Shown piece by piece: positions 40,977 to 50,318 of a DNA stretch of 64,000 bases. The notes under the pieces are model-generated. The model was given only the letters and a program-made list of their open reading frames with translations, did no database searches and had not been told where the DNA came from. The DNA is taken from assembly GCF_046545555.1 (NCBI RefSeq), contig NZ_JBHZTH010000006.1, forward strand, positions 62,001 through 126,000, read 5' to 3'. Position numbers and translations under genes: made by a program. Numbering within the stretch: the stretch's first letter is position 1; each line of letters starts with the position of its first letter. The DNA comes from Winogradskyella sp046545555. Lineage in GTDB: Bacteria > Bacteroidota > Bacteroidia > Flavobacteriales > Flavobacteriaceae.

Positions 40977-41659
40977 TGACTAAAATAAAACATGTATTTT
41001 TTGATTTAGACCATACATTATGGGATTTTGATAAAAACTCTGGATTAACTTTTAAAAAGATTTTTGAATTAAATGGTATGACTATTGATTTAAGAGAATT
41101 TCTAAATGTATATGAACCTATAAACTTAAAATATTGGAGACTGTATCGTGAGGAAAAAGTAACTAAGTCCGAATTACGTTATGGAAGGTTGAAAAAAGCT
41201 TTTGATGTTTTAAATATAAATGTTGAGGATAGTATGATAAATAGATTATCTGAAGATTATATAGAATATTTATCTAGTTTTAATCATTTATTTGAAGATA
41301 CATTTGAGGTTTTAGATTACTTAAAATCAAAATATAGCTTGCATATTATAACTAATGGCTTTGATGAGATTCAAGAAAAGAAAATGAAGAGTTCTAAAAT
41401 TATACATTATTTCAAAACCATTACAAATTCTGAAATGGTAGGTGTAAAGAAACCAAATCCGAAAATCTTTAACTTTGCTTTAAGTTTAGCAAATGCGAAT
41501 GCAAATGAAAGTATTATGATAGGTGATAGTCTTGAGGCCGATATAGAGGGTGCGGATAATTTGGGAATTGATGCAATACACTTTGATTACAAAGACGAAC
41601 ACAGTTCACATAACTACAAGAGAATTACAAAATTGAAATCATTAGAAAATTACCTTTAA
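40976..41659 (+). CDS. YjjG-family noncanonical nucleotidase (HAD)
   Basis: The 227-residue HAD phosphatase carries motif I FFDLDHTLWDFD (about 9-20) with nucleophile Asp and acid/base Asp. Motif II is in LHIITNGFDEIQ, motif III Lys in VGVKKPNPKIF and motif IV in IGDSLEADIEGA. This pattern, with TLWDFDKN, is typical of YjjG-type pyrimidine nucleotidases that clean up noncanonical nucleoside monophosphates. The ATG overlaps the stop of the deacetylase-like gene in a TAATG; the following hypothetical gene starts 10 bases later. Confidence 0.9.
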   Translation: MTKIKHVFFDLDHTLWDFDKNSGLTFKKIFELNGMTIDLREFLNVYEPINLKYWRLYREEKVTKSELRYGRLKKAFDVLNINVEDSMINRLSEDYIEYLSSFNHLFEDTFEVLDYLKSKYSLHIITNGFDEIQEKKMKSSKIIHYFKTITNSEMVGVKKPNPKIFNFALSLANANANESIMIGDSLEADIEGADNLGIDAIHFDYKDEHSSHNYKRITKLKSLENYL

Positions 41660-41669
41660 ATCATAAATC

Positions 41670-42497
41670 ATGCTAAAAAAAATAGTATTCACAGTTTCAT
41701 TTATTCTAATAAGTTTATATGGATTAGCGCAAAAAAATATAAATAACTATAAGTATGTTCTTGTACCTAAAAACTATGATTTCACAAAAGGTGAAGATCG
41801 TTATCAATTAAATTCAATAACCAAGTTTCTATTTAATAAATATGGGTTTGAAGCATATTTTATTGGTGATGATTACCCAGAAGAATTAATTAATAACAAA
41901 TGCTTAGCGCTAAGAGCAAATGTAGTAGATGCTAAAGGGGGACTTTTAAAAACAAAATTAGAAATCTCATTAGAAGATTGCTTTGGTGATATTGTTATGA
42001 CGTCTAAAGTAGGTGATTCAAAATTTAAGAATTATAGTAGTGCATATAATGAAGCTTTAAGAAAGGCATTTGATAGTTTTAAATTTATGAATTACAATTA
42101 CGCTCCATTGAAAGAAAATGGGGTTGTGGAGCAGGTAAAGCAAAAAAAAGAAGGCGAAAAAGAGCTAACAATTTCTAATATCAAAGCTTTAGACGGTGTA
42201 AAAGATGACGTAAATAAGAAGACGGCAAATACAGAAAACAAAAAAACTCTTATAAAGAAGACAGAAAAACCCTCAGATGGAGACATAGAACTTTATTATG
42301 CTCAGGCCATTTCTAATGGTTATCAAATAGTAGATTCTGAGCCAAAAATCGTTATGGTTTTACTTAAATCTGGCGCTAAGGATGTATATATAGTAAAAGG
42401 AGAGAATGCAATAGTTTTCAAGGAGGATGGTATTTGGTATTATTCAGAAAACAATGCTGATTCTTCAACCAAAAAGAGGCTAAATATTAAATTTTAA
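41670..42497 (+). CDS. Secreted hypothetical protein
   Basis: I do not recognise a family. The 275 residues begin with a signal peptide (MLKKIVFTVSFILISLYGLAQ). A globular part (about 25-145, YKYVLVPKNYDFTKGEDRYQLNSITKFLFNKYGFEAYF) is followed by a Lys/Glu-rich disordered linker (about 155-205) and a short C-terminal beta-rich part (SEPKIVMVLLKSGAKDVYIVKGENAIVF). The pattern of a nucleotide- or peptide-like binding fold is not clear. It is the last gene of the radC operon and converges on rarA, 9 bases between the stops. Confidence 0.75.
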   Translation: MLKKIVFTVSFILISLYGLAQKNINNYKYVLVPKNYDFTKGEDRYQLNSITKFLFNKYGFEAYFIGDDYPEELINNKCLALRANVVDAKGGLLKTKLEISLEDCFGDIVMTSKVGDSKFKNYSSAYNEALRKAFDSFKFMNYNYAPLKENGVVEQVKQKKEGEKELTISNIKALDGVKDDVNKKTANTENKKTLIKKTEKPSDGDIELYYAQAISNGYQIVDSEPKIVMVLLKSGAKDVYIVKGENAIVFKEDGIWYYSENNADSSTKKRLNIKF

Positions 42498-42506
42498 TAC
42501 TAAAAG

Positions 42507-43784
42507 TTAGTAGCCGTATTTCTTTTTCCATAATGCTTTTAGATAATTCCTCTGAGCTTGCTCTCTAGCATTATTTCCAGGATTGTATATTTTGGTGTTT
42601 GCTATCTCGTCTGGTAGAAATTCTTGTTCAGCAAAATTGTTTTCATAACTATGCGAATATTTATATTTATCACCGTAGCCTAACTCTTTCATTAATTTCG
42701 TTGGCGCGTTTCTAATCGCTAACGGCACCGATAAATCACCAGTATCTTTAACGATTTGTTGAGCTTTATTAATGGCTTCATAAGCTGCGTTGCTTTTTGG
42801 TGAGCTTGCGAGATAAGTTGAGCATTGACTTAAGATAATACGAGATTCTGGATTTCCGATTACAGACACGGCTTGAAATGTGTTAGTGGCAATCACTAAG
42901 GCAGTTGGGTTGGCATTGCCAATATCTTCGCTCGCTAAAATAAGGAGACGTCTGGCAATAAATTTCACATCTTCACCACCTTCAATCATACGGGCTAAGT
43001 AATAAACTGCGGCATTCGGATCGCTTCCGCGTATAGATTTTATGAAAGCAGAAATAATATCATAGTGTTGCTCACCCGTTTTGTCATATCTGGCTGCGTT
43101 GCTTTGTACTTGTTTTGTTACAAGTTCATTAGTAATAACTATTGGTTCTTTATTATTAGAGGTAACAAGTAATTCAAATATATTTAGTAATTTTCTTGCA
43201 TCTCCACCTGAAAATCTTAGTAGTGCATCAGTTTCTTTAAGTTTAATTTTTAGTTTTGACAAAACACGGTCCTCACTCATAGCGCGCTGCAATAGCGCTT
43301 CTAAGTCATCTTTAGTAAATGCATTTAAAGTATAGACTTGGCACCTTGAGAGTAGTGCGGAGATCACTTCAAAACTCGGGTTTTCCGTTGTCGCACCAAT
43401 TAATGTAACCCAACCCTTTTCTACGGCCTCTAATAAAGAATCTTGTTGTGATTTACTGAAACGATGAATTTCATCTATAAACAGAATAGGGTTTTTAGCA
43501 GTAAATAAGCCTCCACTTTTTTTAGCTTTATCAATAACATCTCTTATGTCTTTAACACCAGAATTAATAGCGCTGAGTTTAAAGAAAGGACGTTCAGATT
43601 CATTTGCTATAATGTTTGCTAAGGTAGTCTTACCTATTCCTGGCGGTCCCCAAAGAATAAGAGATGGAATAACTCCACTCTTAATTTGTTGATATAACAT
43701 TCCATCCTTACCAACTAAATGTTGCTGACTTAAATAGTCATTAAGGGTTTTTGGACGCAGTCTTTCTGCTAGTGGTATATTCAT
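42507..43784 (-). CDS. rarA: Replication-associated recombination protein A (RarA/MgsA)
   Basis: This 425-residue AAA+ ATPase of the clamp-loader group acts at stalled replication forks. It starts with PLAERLRPKTLNDYLSQQHLVG, the usual opening. Walker A is GPPGIGKTT near 45-53 and Walker B FIDEIHRFSK near 98-107, followed by sensor 1 (GATTENPSFEV) and Arg finger SALLSRC. The C-terminal tetramerisation part (DEIANTKIYNPGNN) is present. It stands alone between two converging or diverging neighbours. Confidence 0.96.
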   Translation of the reverse strand: MNIPLAERLRPKTLNDYLSQQHLVGKDGMLYQQIKSGVIPSLILWGPPGIGKTTLANIIANESERPFFKLSAINSGVKDIRDVIDKAKKSGGLFTAKNPILFIDEIHRFSKSQQDSLLEAVEKGWVTLIGATTENPSFEVISALLSRCQVYTLNAFTKDDLEALLQRAMSEDRVLSKLKIKLKETDALLRFSGGDARKLLNIFELLVTSNNKEPIVITNELVTKQVQSNAARYDKTGEQHYDIISAFIKSIRGSDPNAAVYYLARMIEGGEDVKFIARRLLILASEDIGNANPTALVIATNTFQAVSVIGNPESRIILSQCSTYLASSPKSNAAYEAINKAQQIVKDTGDLSVPLAIRNAPTKLMKELGYGDKYKYSHSYENNFAEQEFLPDEIANTKIYNPGNNAREQAQRNYLKALWKKKYGY

Positions 43785-43870
43785 GGTTTAAAATTACAAA
43801 ACGATAATGAAAATGATTAGACTTTTCTTAAGCACTTATGACAATATTTCATGATATTAGGTTTTGGTTA

Positions 43871-43878
43871 TAAATTTG
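43871..43878 (+). promoter_or_regulatory. -7 promoter element of the rhomboid gene
   Basis: TAAATTTG matches TAnnTTTG and ends 23 bases before the ATG at 43902. It supports that ATG over an in-frame one at 43851, which would lie upstream of the box. No -33 TTG at usual spacing. Confidence 0.5.
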
Positions 43879-43901
43879 AAGTAACTTTTTTAAATTTAAA
43901 G

Positions 43902-44654
43902 ATGTCCACAGAACAATTCAAATATTCAAATCGTATTATCATCTATCCATTGATGATGGTACTTTTCATATGGATTGTATTTTGGTATCAGGTTGAGGTA
44001 GATTACGGAATAAAGTCTTTTGGTATTAGACCTCAAAAAATAGAGGGTCTTTTAGGTATCTTTACAAGTCCGTTTTTACATGGTGACATTGATCACTTAT
44101 ATAATAATTCTATTCCACTTTTAGTGCTCTCGTTGGCACTGTTTTATTTTTATAATAAGATAGCATGGAAGGTTATTATTTATGGTATTTTATTATCAGG
44201 AGTGCTAACGTGGATAATAGGAAGAAGTGGTAATCATATCGGAGCTAGTGGGTTAATATACGTTCTTGTTAGTTTTATATTCTTTAAAGGTATTTTTGCT
44301 AAACACTATAGGTTGATTGCCCTTTCATTAATGGTGATATTTTTATATGGAAGTTTAATTTGGTATGTTTTCCCAGTTAAGGAAGGCATGTCTTGGGAAG
44401 GACATTTAGGTGGCTTAATAACCGGATTGGTATTCGCTTTAATATTTAGAAAACAAGTAGCTCAACCAGAACGCTATAAATGGGAGCAACCAGAGTATAA
44501 TGAAGAAGACGACCCTTTTATGCGACATTTTGATGAAAATGGAAATTTTATAGAGTTAGACCCTGAATTGGAAGACGATATAGATTCTGAAATTGAAATA
44601 GAAGAATTAATCACGCCAAAAGTCAAATATATATTTAAAAAGAATGAAGATTAA
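43902..44654 (+). CDS. Rhomboid-family intramembrane serine protease
   Basis: The 250-residue membrane protease has the six-helix rhomboid core. Catalytic Ser116 lies in GASG and His168 in WEGHLGGLITG. His65 and Asn69 in HLYNNSIPLL form the oxyanion-side motif. It cleaves membrane proteins near their transmembrane segments. The C-terminus is a long acidic cytoplasmic tail. The start at 43902 is chosen because the longer frame has a leader overlapping the promoter box. Convergent with rlmB; a small hairpin lies between them. Confidence 0.92.
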   Translation: MSTEQFKYSNRIIIYPLMMVLFIWIVFWYQVEVDYGIKSFGIRPQKIEGLLGIFTSPFLHGDIDHLYNNSIPLLVLSLALFYFYNKIAWKVIIYGILLSGVLTWIIGRSGNHIGASGLIYVLVSFIFFKGIFAKHYRLIALSLMVIFLYGSLIWYVFPVKEGMSWEGHLGGLITGLVFALIFRKQVAQPERYKWEQPEYNEEDDPFMRHFDENGNFIELDPELEDDIDSEIEIEELITPKVKYIFKKNED

Positions 44655-44670
44655 CTTAAAGTAGTTAATC
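44649..44670. terminator. Weak hairpin between converging rhomboid and rlmB genes
   Basis: GATTAACT and AGTTAATC form an 8-bp perfect stem with a 6-base loop in the 21-base gap between the two stop codons. It has no strong T run, so it is at best a weak terminator. Confidence 0.35.
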
Positions 44671-44675
44671 CAAAA

Positions 44676-45410
44676 TTAAGAACGTTGTCTAACAGCTTCA
44701 TATAAAAATGCACCACAAGCAACCGATACATTTAAAGATTCAATCTCGCCTAAAATAGGAAGTTTAGCTTGGTCGTCTACAACTTTTAAAACCGAAGGAT
44801 TTATACCTCTTCCTTCTGAGCCCATAATTATAGCGCATGGTTCTTTAAAAGAGACATTGTAAACAAAGTCTTTTGCCTTTTCTGTAGCTGCAACAACTTT
44901 TATGCCAGATGCTTGCATATGAAAAACAGCATCTTTAATATGGTCTACTTTACATATGGGTAATTTAAAAATAGCGCCTGCACTAGTTTTAATTGTATCT
45001 CCATTAATCGGAGCTCCTCCTTTTTTCTGAATAATTATGCCATTAACGCCAGTACATTCCGCAGTACGGACAATAGCGCCAAAATTTCTAACATCACTTA
45101 ACTGATCTAAGAGAAGAAATAATGGGGTTTTTCCAGATTCAATGACTTGCATTACTAAATCATCAATATTATGAAATTCTATTGGTGAAATCTGGGCAAC
45201 AGCACCTTGGTGATTTCCGCGCGTTAATCGATTCAATTTTTCGACAGGTACATAAGAAGAATTAACCCCTTCAGATCTTATAAGGTGCTCTAACTCCTTA
45301 TAGAGTTCACCATAAAGTCCTTTCTGCATAAAAATTTTATCTATAGTTTCTCCAGATTTTATAGCCTCTATTATGGCGCGTATTCCAAAAATTGTGGTCT
45401 CATTTTTCAT
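44676..45410 (-). CDS. rlmB: 23S rRNA 2'-O-methyltransferase RlmB
   Basis: This SpoU-family enzyme methylates the ribose of a guanosine in 23S rRNA. With the start at 45410 (MKNETTIFGIRAI) it has 244 residues; another ATG three codons upstream is possible. Residues 5-80 are the N-terminal RNA-binding part with GNHQGAVAQISP. The knotted methyltransferase follows with LLLDQLSDVRNFGAIVRTAE, GSEGRGIN and ESLNVSVACGAFLYE, the three SpoU motifs. Positioned behind the Omp85 gene in the same direction, 25 bases downstream of that gene's stop? No: it lies just downstream, so the two may be co-transcribed. Confidence 0.93.
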   Translation of the reverse strand: MKNETTIFGIRAIIEAIKSGETIDKIFMQKGLYGELYKELEHLIRSEGVNSSYVPVEKLNRLTRGNHQGAVAQISPIEFHNIDDLVMQVIESGKTPLFLLLDQLSDVRNFGAIVRTAECTGVNGIIIQKKGGAPINGDTIKTSAGAIFKLPICKVDHIKDAVFHMQASGIKVVAATEKAKDFVYNVSFKEPCAIIMGSEGRGINPSVLKVVDDQAKLPILGEIESLNVSVACGAFLYEAVRQRS

Positions 45411-45435
45411 ATATGGCAAAGGTATTGAAACAGAA

Positions 45436-47121
45436 TTAAAAAGTAGCGGTTAAACTTACATGAACTTTGGAGTCAGATAATTTAAATTGACGATTTTCAC
45501 TTTTACCGCTAGAATAATTAAGTCTAAATAGTCCTGCGTTGGTTAATAGCCCTAAGCCAAAACCGAAGCCAAAAAGCTTTTCCTTGGTATCATTAATTTG
45601 ATTCTCAAAATAAGCAGCATCTAAAACTGAATGTATATAGATACTATTGCTTAAGCGATAACGATACTCCGTATTGATAACGCCATAAAGATTGGCCACT
45701 AAACTGTTTTCTTCAAAACCTCTAATAGAATTGATACCACCAAACCTAAAAAGTTCGTTGTCGAGGTAGTTATCGGAAGTTAAAATAGCTCCATTAAATC
45801 TTGTGTAAATACTATTTTTATTATTGAGATTAAATATTTTGTATGTGTCTAAATTAAAAACTGTTTGGTTTTGATTACCTAAAGTATTTTCTCTCTCTCC
45901 AAAACCTGATGATAAGTTAAACCAAAAGTTTATTGGAAATAAAGGGTCGTAAAATTGTGCTTTAATATAGTTGTAATTTAAAGTAAAATAATTGGTTGTA
46001 TAGTCATTTAGTATGTCAGTATCATTTTCTAAAAGATTTGTAGAAGTGGTAGCATTAATGCCTATTCCGATTTTATTCTGAGCATTTATTTGATAATTTA
46101 TTTTCACGTATTGTCTTGCGTTAGAAAATGTTGTATCCTTTCTAAAAATATTTAATCCAACTTGAAGTCCTATAGGTGAACTAAATAAATAAGGTAAATC
46201 AGCATCTACTCTGAAGGTTTGTTGATCAATCTCATCGCTTTTATAGAATAAATTTAAAGTTTCTCCAAAATTGAGATTATTAATGAGTCTTAAATCTAAA
46301 TAGCCATCAAAATCGATCTTGTTGGTGTTTTCATTTGTTCCAAAACCTAAAAAGCCATCAAAGTTGTTTGTTTTTGTCTTTTCTAAATATAAATATAGTG
46401 TGGTAGAGTCTTTTGTAAAGAGTACTTCAGGGTCTTTAATTTTATTTGCAAAACGTACGTCTTCCAATAACTCAACCTTATCTTTTATTGCATTTAAGTT
46501 AAATGATTTTTCGGTTTTCAGTTTCATAAATCGTTTAATATAAGATTTAGGAAACTTCTCGTACCCCTTAACAATAATTTTATCAATACGTCTTTTTTGG
46601 TTAGCTGTGATTTTTAAATCGGCCGAAATGAAATCAGAGTTTAGTTTAGAAATATTAATTAATTGTAGTGAAGAAAAAGGATCACCTTGTTCTGCTATCA
46701 TAGAGTTTAATGAGTTTAGAGAATTTTCAAGTTGCGAAATATCTAATTCAAAAAAGTTTTTGCCTTTTTTGTGAGTAATAAAATTGAGTAATTCCAAATT
46801 AAAGTTATCATTATAATTAATTCGAATAGAATTAATTTTATCCCCTAAAAACAATTGTGCATTATATGTGGAGTCATTTTGTTTTTCGACACGCTCTATT
46901 TTTGTGTCTATATAACCTAGTCTTGTTAGTTTATTTTGAATAGTTTTTAATTCTGTTTCTAGGTTCTTATAATTATCAAATACTTTTAAATAATTAATAG
47001 AATCGATAATAGTTGTTTTTCCAACAGATTCGCCTTTTATGCTGAGGTTTAGTGATTGCCCAATCAATTGGTTGCAAAAAACCAAAAGTGAGATGAAAAA
47101 AAAACGTTTAAAAAAAAGCAT
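45436..47121 (-). CDS. Omp85/BamA-superfamily outer-membrane protein
   Basis: The 561 residues have a signal peptide (FFFISLLVFCNQLIGQ), POTRA-like segments (about 40-115 and 180-245: IDKIIVKGYEKFPKSYIKRFMKL) and a 16-strand-type beta barrel. The barrel carries the lid-loop motif FRFGGINSIRGFEE, the Omp85 equivalent of VRGF/Y, and ends in Phe (VSLTATF), as outer-membrane barrels do. It is shorter than BamA (about 800), so it is more like a TamA- or patatin-free Omp85 with two or three POTRA domains. It inserts or moves proteins or lipids at the outer membrane; the client is unknown. It diverges from the ribosomal operon and lies 25 bases upstream of rlmB. Confidence 0.85.
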   Translation of the reverse strand: MLFFKRFFFISLLVFCNQLIGQSLNLSIKGESVGKTTIIDSINYLKVFDNYKNLETELKTIQNKLTRLGYIDTKIERVEKQNDSTYNAQLFLGDKINSIRINYNDNFNLELLNFITHKKGKNFFELDISQLENSLNSLNSMIAEQGDPFSSLQLINISKLNSDFISADLKITANQKRRIDKIIVKGYEKFPKSYIKRFMKLKTEKSFNLNAIKDKVELLEDVRFANKIKDPEVLFTKDSTTLYLYLEKTKTNNFDGFLGFGTNENTNKIDFDGYLDLRLINNLNFGETLNLFYKSDEIDQQTFRVDADLPYLFSSPIGLQVGLNIFRKDTTFSNARQYVKINYQINAQNKIGIGINATTSTNLLENDTDILNDYTTNYFTLNYNYIKAQFYDPLFPINFWFNLSSGFGERENTLGNQNQTVFNLDTYKIFNLNNKNSIYTRFNGAILTSDNYLDNELFRFGGINSIRGFEENSLVANLYGVINTEYRYRLSNSIYIHSVLDAAYFENQINDTKEKLFGFGFGLGLLTNAGLFRLNYSSGKSENRQFKLSDSKVHVSLTATF

Positions 47122-47224
47122 TAAATCTGTATATAGAATCTCAATTGATAACGTAAAAATAGGTCAATATATATATGTATAAAATGAATAGTTATATTTC
47201 TTTGAAAAATAAATTCTTAACTAT

Positions 47225-47273
47225 TTGAATAATTAAGATTAATTCCTACCTTTGCAGCCCTCAAAAGTGAGGG
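47225..47273 (+). promoter_or_regulatory. Promoter of the rpsL ribosomal operon with hairpin at the transcription start
   Basis: TTG at 47225-47227 and TACCTTTG at 47247-47254 are 19 bases apart, a full Bacteroidota promoter. CCCTCA AAAG TGAGGG (47258-47273) directly follows, placing a 6-bp GC-rich stem at the predicted 5' end of the transcript. It may protect the mRNA or control initiation; the role is inferred. Confidence 0.8.
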
Positions 47274-47298
47274 TTAATAAAATTTTATATAGAAATAT

Positions 47299-47673
47299 AT
47301 GCCAACAATTTCACAATTAGTACGAAAAGGAAGAGCCAAAATAACCAAGAAGAGTAAATCGGCTGCTTTAGATTCGTGTCCTCAGAGACGTGGTGTATGT
47401 ACTCGTGTTTATACAACGACGCCTAAGAAACCAAACTCAGCAATGCGTAAGGTAGCAAGGGTTCGTTTAACAAACGGAAACGAGGTGAATGCATACATTG
47501 GCGGAGAGGGTCACAATTTACAAGAGCACTCGATAGTATTGGTTAGAGGTGGAAGGGTAAAAGATTTACCAGGAGTTAGATATCACATCGTTCGTGGTGC
47601 ATTAGATACAGCAGGTGTTGCTGGTCGCACACAACGTAGATCTAAGTATGGTGCAAAACGCCCTAAGAAGTAA
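47299..47673 (+). CDS. rpsL: 30S ribosomal protein S12
   Basis: S12 sits at the decoding centre and controls translational accuracy. The 124 residues match the family over the whole length. The two loops near the decoding site read TTTPKKPNSA and VKDLPGVRYH, with the lysines whose changes give streptomycin resistance in other bacteria left unchanged. The Asp before Leu-Pro is the site methylthiolated in some species. First gene of the merged cluster; rpsG follows after 22 bases. Confidence 0.98.
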   Translation: MPTISQLVRKGRAKITKKSKSAALDSCPQRRGVCTRVYTTTPKKPNSAMRKVARVRLTNGNEVNAYIGGEGHNLQEHSIVLVRGGRVKDLPGVRYHIVRGALDTAGVAGRTQRRSKYGAKRPKK

Positions 47674-47695
47674 TTTAAAACTTTAAGAAGAAGAC

Positions 47696-48172
47696 ATGAG
47701 AAAAAGAGCAGCAAAAAAGAGACCACTTTTACCAGATCCAAAATTTAATGATCAGTTAGTAACACGTTTTGTTAACATGATGATGTGGGATGGTAAGAAG
47801 TCTGTAGCTTTTAAAGTATTCTATGATGCAATTGATATTGTTGAAGAGAAAAAGAATGACGAAGAAAAAACGGCGTTAGAAGTATGGAAAGATGCTTTAT
47901 CTAATGTGATGCCTCACGTAGAAGTACGTAGTCGTCGTGTTGGTGGTGCTACATTCCAAATTCCAATGCAAATTCGTCCAGATCGTAAGGTTTCAACTGC
48001 GATGAAATGGTTAATTAGCTATTCACGTAAAAGAAATGAAAAATCTATGGCACAACGTTTAGCTGCAGAAGTATTAGCTGCTGCTAAAGAAGAAGGTGCA
48101 GCCGTTAAGAAAAGAGTTGATACTCACAAAATGGCTGAAGCAAATAAAGCATTCTCTCACTTTAGATTTTAA
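47696..48172 (+). CDS. rpsG: 30S ribosomal protein S7
   Basis: S7 nucleates assembly of the 30S head and contacts the exit-site tRNA. The 158 residues are all-helical with the usual basic N-terminus (RKRAAKKRPLLPD), the conserved KVFYDAIDIVEEK helix and the VEVRSRRVGGATFQIP beta arm. It lies between rpsL and fusA, as in the str operon of most bacteria, with fusA starting 6 bases after its stop. In Escherichia coli S7 is the regulator of this operon; whether it is here is unknown. Confidence 0.98.
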   Translation: MRKRAAKKRPLLPDPKFNDQLVTRFVNMMMWDGKKSVAFKVFYDAIDIVEEKKNDEEKTALEVWKDALSNVMPHVEVRSRRVGGATFQIPMQIRPDRKVSTAMKWLISYSRKRNEKSMAQRLAAEVLAAAKEEGAAVKKRVDTHKMAEANKAFSHFRF

Positions 48173-48178
48173 TAAGAA

Positions 48179-50305
48179 ATGGCAAGAGATTTAAAATTCA
48201 CAAGAAATATAGGTATTGCTGCTCATATTGATGCAGGAAAAACCACTACTACAGAACGTATTCTTTATTATACAGGTGTTTCTCACAAAATTGGTGAAGT
48301 GCATGATGGTGCTGCAACAATGGATTGGATGGAGCAAGAACAAGAAAGAGGTATTACTATTACTTCTGCTGCGACAACTTGTACATGGGAGTTTCCAATT
48401 GAAAATGGAAAACCAACTGAGGATACTAAAGGATACCACTTTAATATTATTGATACTCCTGGTCACGTTGATTTTACCGTTGAGGTAAACCGTTCATTAC
48501 GTGTACTAGATGGTTTAGTATTTTTATTTAGTGCAGTTGATGGTGTTGAGCCACAATCTGAGACTAACTGGAGACTAGCTGATAACTATAAAGTACCAAG
48601 AATTGGTTTCGTTAATAAAATGGACCGTCAAGGATCTAACTTTTTAGGTGTTTGTCAACAAGTGAAAGACATGTTAAAGTCTAACGCGGTACCAATCGTT
48701 TTAAATATTGGTGATGAGATAGATTTTAAAGGTATTATAGATTTAGTTAAGAATAGAGCTATTGTATGGCATGACGAAACTCAAGGGGCGACTTTTGATG
48801 TTGTAGAAATTCCTGAAGAGCTTAAGGAAGAAGCAAGAAAGTATAGAGCTTTATTAATTGAAGAAGTCGCAAGTTACGATGAGAACTTATTAGAAAAGTT
48901 CATGGAAGATGAGGATTCTATTACAGAAGAAGAAGTGCACGCTGCACTTAGAGCTGCTGTAATGGATATGGCAATCATTCCTATGATTTGTGGTTCTGCT
49001 TTCAAAAATAAAGGTGTACAATTTTTATTAGATGCTGTATGTCGTTACTTACCTTCTCCAGTAGATAAGGAAGGTATCGTAGGTATGAATCCAGATACAG
49101 AGCAAGAAGAAATTCGTAAGCCAGATGTAAAGGAGCCTTTCGCTGCTTTAGCATTTAAAATTGCTACTGATCCTTTCGTAGGGCGTTTAGCATTCTTTAG
49201 AGCTTATTCTGGTCGTTTAGATGCAGGCTCGTACGTGTTGAATAATCGTTCTGGTAAAAAAGAGCGTATTTCACGTATTTACCAAATGCATGCTAATAAG
49301 CAAAATGCAATTGATTTTATTGAAGCTGGTGATATTGGAGCTGCTGTTGGATTTAAATCTATTAAGACGGGGGATACATTAACATCTGAAAAGCATCCGA
49401 TAGTTTTAGAATCTATGGACTTCCCTGATCCAGTAATTGGTATTGCGGTTGAGCCTAAGACAAAAGCAGACGTTGATAAATTGGGTATGGGCTTAGCTAA
49501 ATTAGCTGAGGAAGATCCTACATTTACTGTACGTTCGGACGAAGCTTCAGGCCAGACTATTATTTCTGGAATGGGTGAGTTGCACCTAGATGTAATTGTT
49601 GATCGTCTTAAAAGAGAATTTAAAGTTGAGGTTAACCAAGGTCAACCACAAGTTGAGTATAAAGAAGCAATTACAGCTTCAGCAGATCATAGAGAAGTTT
49701 ATAAAAAACAATCTGGTGGTCGTGGTAAATTTGCAGATATTGTATTTACAATTGAACCGGCAGATGAAGGTCAAATAGGACTTCAGTTTGAATCTGTTAT
49801 TAAAGGTGGTAATGTTCCTAAGGAATTTATTCCTTCAATAGAGAAAGGGTTTAAGATGGCTATGGTAAATGGACCATTAGCTGGCTTCGAAGTAGATGCT
49901 ATGAAGATAACTTTAAAAGATGGATCATATCATGATGTGGATTCTGATCAATTATCTTTCGAATTAGCAGCTAAATTAGGTTTTAAGAATGTTGCAAAAG
50001 CAGCTAAAGCCGTAATTATGGAGCCGATAATGAAACTTGAGGTTATTACACCTGAGGAAAATATGGGTGATATCGTTGGTGATTTAAATAGAAGAAGAGG
50101 TCAAGTAAGTGACATGGGTGATAGAGCTGGTGCAAAAACTGTAAAAGCTACTGTTCCATTATCTGAAATGTTTGGTTATGTAACAACATTAAGAACATTA
50201 TCATCTGGTAGAGCAACATCAACAATGGAATTTTCACATTATGCTGAGACACCTAAGAATATTTCTGAGGAAGTAATTGCAGCAGCTAAAGGCGTAGAAG
50301 CTTAA
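48179..50305 (+). CDS. fusA: Elongation factor G
   Basis: EF-G moves tRNAs and mRNA through the ribosome at the cost of GTP. The 708 residues have the five-domain layout. G1 is AHIDAGKTT (15-23), G3 DTPGH (92-96) and G4 NKMD (146-149), with the effector region MEQEQERGITITSAATT. Domain IV carries GGRGKFADI-like residues at its tip. No tuf gene follows, unlike the classical str operon; rpsJ starts 13 bases later, so str and S10 operons are joined. Confidence 0.98.
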   Translation: MARDLKFTRNIGIAAHIDAGKTTTTERILYYTGVSHKIGEVHDGAATMDWMEQEQERGITITSAATTCTWEFPIENGKPTEDTKGYHFNIIDTPGHVDFTVEVNRSLRVLDGLVFLFSAVDGVEPQSETNWRLADNYKVPRIGFVNKMDRQGSNFLGVCQQVKDMLKSNAVPIVLNIGDEIDFKGIIDLVKNRAIVWHDETQGATFDVVEIPEELKEEARKYRALLIEEVASYDENLLEKFMEDEDSITEEEVHAALRAAVMDMAIIPMICGSAFKNKGVQFLLDAVCRYLPSPVDKEGIVGMNPDTEQEEIRKPDVKEPFAALAFKIATDPFVGRLAFFRAYSGRLDAGSYVLNNRSGKKERISRIYQMHANKQNAIDFIEAGDIGAAVGFKSIKTGDTLTSEKHPIVLESMDFPDPVIGIAVEPKTKADVDKLGMGLAKLAEEDPTFTVRSDEASGQTIISGMGELHLDVIVDRLKREFKVEVNQGQPQVEYKEAITASADHREVYKKQSGGRGKFADIVFTIEPADEGQIGLQFESVIKGGNVPKEFIPSIEKGFKMAMVNGPLAGFEVDAMKITLKDGSYHDVDSDQLSFELAAKLGFKNVAKAAKAVIMEPIMKLEVITPEENMGDIVGDLNRRRGQVSDMGDRAGAKTVKATVPLSEMFGYVTTLRTLSSGRATSTMEFSHYAETPKNISEEVIAAAKGVEA

Positions 50306-50318
50306 AACTAAATAGAAA

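Noticed and set aside
47299..47673. Possible streptomycin-resistance change in rpsL
   Set aside because: The PKKPNSA and VKDLPG loops carry the wild-type lysines.
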